A stretch of 64,000 nucleotides of DNA. Origin: UBA4717 sp045577925 (GTDB lineage Bacteria > Bacillota > Clostridia > Oscillospirales > CAG-272). This document shows positions 61,479 through 64,000 of the stretch, piece after piece. Numbering within the stretch: position 1 is the first letter of the stretch; each line of letters opens with the position of its first letter. The notes beneath the pieces are model-generated. The model did not search any database and had not been told where the DNA came from. It worked only from the letters and a program-made list of their open reading frames with translations. The stretch is taken from contig JAZNJH010000035.1 of the NCBI GenBank assembly GCA_045577925.1, positions 1 to 64,000 of the forward strand, written 5' to 3'. The translations under genes and the position numbers were made by a program.

Positions 61479-61922
61479 TTAGGCTCTTGTTTCATCAAAC
61501 ATCGCAATTCTTCTCTCGTGCTTGCCGCCCATAAACTCAGCTGTTACAAAAAGCTCCGCCATATCACACGCAAGACCGGGTCCGACTACCCTTCCGCCAA
61601 GGCAGAGCACGTTTGCATCGTTATGCATACGTGTCATTTTGGTGCTGAACATATCAGAGCAACATGCAGCGCGTATACCGCGTCTTTTGTTTGCCGCCAT
61701 GCTCATTCCAATACCCGTTCCGCAGGCAAGTATTCCAAAGTCCGCTTTACCGTCCACAATAGCGTCGCATACCTTTTCTGCATATATCGGATAATCCACC
61801 GCATCAGTTGAATCGCATCCGAAATCGGTAACCTCAAGGCCCATTTCCTTTAATTTTGCAATTATCTCAATTTTTAATTCATATCCGCCGTGATCACACG
61901 CAACAGCTATTCTTTTCATCAT
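61479..61922 (-). CDS. rpiB: Ribose 5-phosphate isomerase B
   Basis: A 147-residue RpiB/LacA/LacB-fold enzyme. AVACDHGGYELK at the start, the proton-transfer Cys67 in LACGTGIGMSMAANK and RMHNDANVLCLGGR fit RpiB. It interconverts ribose-5-P and ribulose-5-P. ATG-ATG at the start leaves one residue of uncertainty. It overlaps tsaB by 4 bp. Confidence 0.94.
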   Translation of the reverse strand: MMKRIAVACDHGGYELKIEIIAKLKEMGLEVTDFGCDSTDAVDYPIYAEKVCDAIVDGKADFGILACGTGIGMSMAANKRRGIRAACCSDMFSTKMTRMHNDANVLCLGGRVVGPGLACDMAELFVTAEFMGGKHERRIAMFDETRA

Positions 61923-62650
61923 ATATCACTCTTTCCCAAATTATTTTTTTCTTTAAGCTCACGCTCAGCCTGAGTCGGTCTCAGATACGTTGCCGCAAGT
62001 GCACTGTCGGTAAACATACTCTTATCTTTCGAAGACCCGTAAATCCCAAGCGCCGCCTGTGCAACAGAATATGAGTTTAAAAGCTTCATAACTTCCGGGG
62101 TATCCTTAACGCGCGCACTTTTTGCAAGCCCTCTTACCCTGTCATATCCGTCGCCCGTAAAATAAAGGGGCAATTTCTTTTCCTTTGCAAGTGCATCGGC
62201 TTCGATTGCAAGCTCTTCAGGCAAGCTCAGTCTGTCTTCACATAAGCGCTCTGCCTTTTCGCCATCGCTTACAAATACGGCATTGTAAAGTCCGCATCTT
62301 CTCGCATCGCTCACGGCAACTATTATTCCCTTCATGCCAACAAGCTGATTTGCATAAGCTTCAAGTGTTGATACACCAACGCAGGGCTTCCCGCTTGAAA
62401 ACGCAAGTCCTTTTATAAGCGATACGCCTATCCTTACACCCGTGAACGAGCCGGGGCCGACCGCGCACGCGAACATATCAATATCCTCCGTGGCCACTCC
62501 GGCGTTTTTAAGCACCGACTCAACCATAGTAAGAAGCGTTTCGCTGTGAGTATTCGTCGTATTTATAAACGCCTCAGAAAGCCGCCTTTTATCTTCGCAA
62601 AGAGCAACGCTTGCACAAAGCGCGCTTGAATCTATTGCAAGTATCTTCAT
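61919..62650 (-). CDS. tsaB: t6A tRNA modification protein TsaB
   Basis: A 243-residue ASKHA-fold protein. LAIDSSALCASVALCED, HSETLLTMVESVL and GPGSFTGVRIGVSLIKGLA are classic TsaB motifs; catalytic residues of TsaD are absent, as usual. It dimerises with TsaD in t6A synthesis. Overlaps tsaE by 4 bp. Confidence 0.95.
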   Translation of the reverse strand: MKILAIDSSALCASVALCEDKRRLSEAFINTTNTHSETLLTMVESVLKNAGVATEDIDMFACAVGPGSFTGVRIGVSLIKGLAFSSGKPCVGVSTLEAYANQLVGMKGIIVAVSDARRCGLYNAVFVSDGEKAERLCEDRLSLPEELAIEADALAKEKKLPLYFTGDGYDRVRGLAKSARVKDTPEVMKLLNSYSVAQAALGIYGSSKDKSMFTDSALAATYLRPTQAERELKEKNNLGKSDI

Positions 62651-63099
62651 TTTTGTGTACTCACTTCTCTCACGCTTATAGCGCGCGAGCTTTCACCCAT
62701 CTTTTCTATATCAACCCTTAAATATTTGTCGGGAAGAGCAAATTCTATATTCTCACTCCACTCGCAGACTATCATCGCGCCTCTTAAAAAATAGCTGTCA
62801 AAATCGATGGAGTCCAGATCCTCCTCACTCTGTATCCTGTACATATCAAAATGGAAAAGGACAGGCTTTTGCGAACCCATGGGACAGATTTCGTTGACAA
62901 TTGAATAGGTGGGGCTTGAAACAGGCACTCCCGGAGCAAGCTTTTCTGCCATGCCTCGTACAAAGGCCGTCTTACCGGCGCCAAGATCACCGTACATTGC
63001 AACAAAGTTTATATTATTCTGTGCCGCCGCAGCAGCAACCTCTCCGCCGACACTCTCAGTCTCTTCAGGCGATCGAGTTATCCTCTTATACTCTGTCAT
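62647..63099 (-). CDS. tsaE: t6A tRNA modification ATPase TsaE
   Basis: A 150-residue P-loop ATPase: Walker A GDLGAGKT (37-44), SPTYSIVNEI and LFHFDMYRI, then FLRGAMIVCEWSENIEFALP. It activates the TsaBD complex. The order tsaE-tsaB-rpiB forms one leftward unit with 4-bp overlaps. Confidence 0.95.
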   Translation of the reverse strand: MTEYKRITRSPEETESVGGEVAAAAAQNNINFVAMYGDLGAGKTAFVRGMAEKLAPGVPVSSPTYSIVNEICPMGSQKPVLFHFDMYRIQSEEDLDSIDFDSYFLRGAMIVCEWSENIEFALPDKYLRVDIEKMGESSRAISVREVSTQK

Positions 63100-63250
63100 A
63101 TCAAGCCTTTCCGTCGCTTATCTCCGATAAAATTTCATACAGTATAATAATAACACATTTTATACCCAAAGTCAAGGGAAAACAGGGGATTTTATACGGA
63201 TTTTAACACATAATTACCGCAGAACCTCCAACGAACATAACCCTTACATT

Positions 63251-64000
63251 TTACAGCTCCATAGTCTTCCTGTACTCTCCCGGAGGCATACCGTAATATT
63301 TTTTAAAAAACAAATTAAAATGATATTCATTCGAAAAATCCATTCTCTCGCTTATCTCGCGCAAAGAATAGTTCTTTTGTATAAGTTTTTCTATATGCGA
63401 AATTCTCTGGTTATGAATATAAGCAAGTACTGTCATGTCATCGCTTGCCATAAATAATCTTGTCAATTGCTTTTTGCTGAGATAACAGTATGCCGCAACA
63501 TCACAAACCCTGAGATTAGATTCAATGTTGTCTTTTATGTACTGCTTTGCGATAGTAACACGAACATCCTCGCCGATTTCACTTTCGGCATCATTTTCAT
63601 CATCAAATCCACAGGATGCAAGCAGAAGAATTACAATTTCAAAAATCCGGTTTTCGACAATACGATCATATAAAAATCCTCTGTTTTTGTAATTGCGTAA
63701 AACATAATTAAGCGAAAGAAAAATGTCTTTTTGACTTTTTCCGAAAACAGGTTTCTCGATTTCAGAAAAAAAAGCGGAATATCTGCCGTTGCGATCAGTA
63801 CTGAATGTTATGGAAAATTTTTCGGTATTTTCTTCGCCGCTTACGCAAAGATGCTTACACCCGGGAGGTATTATAATAAAACATCCGGGGTTAAGACTGT
63901 ATTCTTCATCACCTGATTTATATATCTGATGTCCGTTATTTATAATATGAATTTCAAACCCTGCATGATGATGTTCCTTTTTGGATATATTCTTTAAATC
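63251..64000 (-). CDS. AraC-family regulator (5' end outside window)
   Basis: The frame is open from the stop at 63251 to the window edge, 249 residues without the N-terminus. The start shows a cupin sensor (HHHAGFEIHIINNG, CFIIIPPGCKHLCV), and the last 100 residues two HTH motifs (LRVCDVAAYCYLSKKQLTRLF; SLREISERMDFSNEYHFNLFFKKYYG). The inner Met/Leu at 63466 is not the true start. Target and effector unknown. Confidence 0.85.
   Translation of the reverse strand, partial: DLKNISKKEHHHAGFEIHIINNGHQIYKSGDEEYSLNPGCFIIIPPGCKHLCVSGEENTEKFSITFSTDRNGRYSAFFSEIEKPVFGKSQKDIFLSLNYVLRNYKNRGFLYDRIVENRIFEIVILLLASCGFDDENDAESEIGEDVRVTIAKQYIKDNIESNLRVCDVAAYCYLSKKQLTRLFMASDDMTVLAYIHNQRISHIEKLIQKNYSLREISERMDFSNEYHFNLFFKKYYGMPPGEYRKTMEL

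Overview
The window looks like a chromosomal stretch of an endospore-forming, low-to-moderate G+C member of the class Clostridia (Bacillota), probably an uncultured gut or rumen lineage. Supporting genes are spoIVB, gerW (ytfJ), a SpoIID-like protein, a GerA/SpoVAF-family protein, a SleB/CwlJ-type cell-wall hydrolase, the scpA/scpB pair, Mini-III RNase, a tyrosine-type T-box and a THF riboswitch. I read no rRNA, tRNA, CRISPR array, prophage or classic defence island. Genus and species cannot be read from the sequence.

Layout. 0-6.5 kb: partial XRE regulator, Na+-pumping decarboxylase beta subunit with a 50-residue OadG-like partner, decayed small gene, ferritin-like protein, APC permease, cell-wall hydrolase, PrsA-like foldase. 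6.5-16.1 kb: leftward housekeeping and sporulation block (mrnC, acetyltransferase-like protein, rluB-type synthase, D,D-carboxypeptidase, gerW, DUF2953 protein, scpB, scpA, M50 protease, engB, lon). 16.4-27 kb: accessory metabolism with many regulators: a GH2 glycosidase fragment fused to an IS3-type remnant, an aldolase/dehydratase pair that probably degrades a sugar acid, two PLP enzymes, a LysR regulator and two AraC regulators (one frameshifted). 27-38 kb: a coiled-coil membrane protein, spoIVB, THF riboswitch-folT-folC, a polar amino-acid ABC importer, a T-box controlled Na+ symporter, a Nudix hydrolase, trmL and a RAYT transposase. 38.7-46 kb: SLOG protein, PAP2-like protein, a 1031-residue secreted modular protein with a long leader, then a 1.2 kb gene-free repeat island. 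46-64 kb: GerA/SpoVAF-like protein, amidase, TtcA-like enzyme, an unexplained structured transcript with a 64-codon ORF, SpoIID, ParC/GyrA-type topoisomerase, tsaC, prfA, metal permease, galM-galE-nucleotidyltransferase, rpiB-tsaB-tsaE, and a partial AraC regulator.

Genes that work together: folT and folC import and retain folate, with folT under a THF riboswitch. The binding protein, permease and ATPase at 32.2-34.8 kb form one importer. TsaB, TsaC and TsaE serve t6A tRNA modification. GalM, GalE and the sugar nucleotidyltransferase process galactose and UDP-sugars. ScpA and ScpB are the non-SMC condensin subunits.

The most unusual content is repetitive DNA. (1) At least seven short hairpins start with GTAGGG, and two of them lie inside the coding sequence of a RAYT transposase; this resembles a REP/RAYT system with several hairpin types. 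(2) A non-coding element of about 390 nt occurs twice, at 43.8-44.2 kb and, inverted, at 55.8-56.2 kb; the first copy is extended to about 490 nt by long terminal inverted repeats. (3) An imperfectly palindromic repeat of about 115 nt recurs in intergenic regions. (4) A well-formed promoter at 49.37 kb drives a deeply structured RNA ahead of a 64-codon ORF of unknown function.
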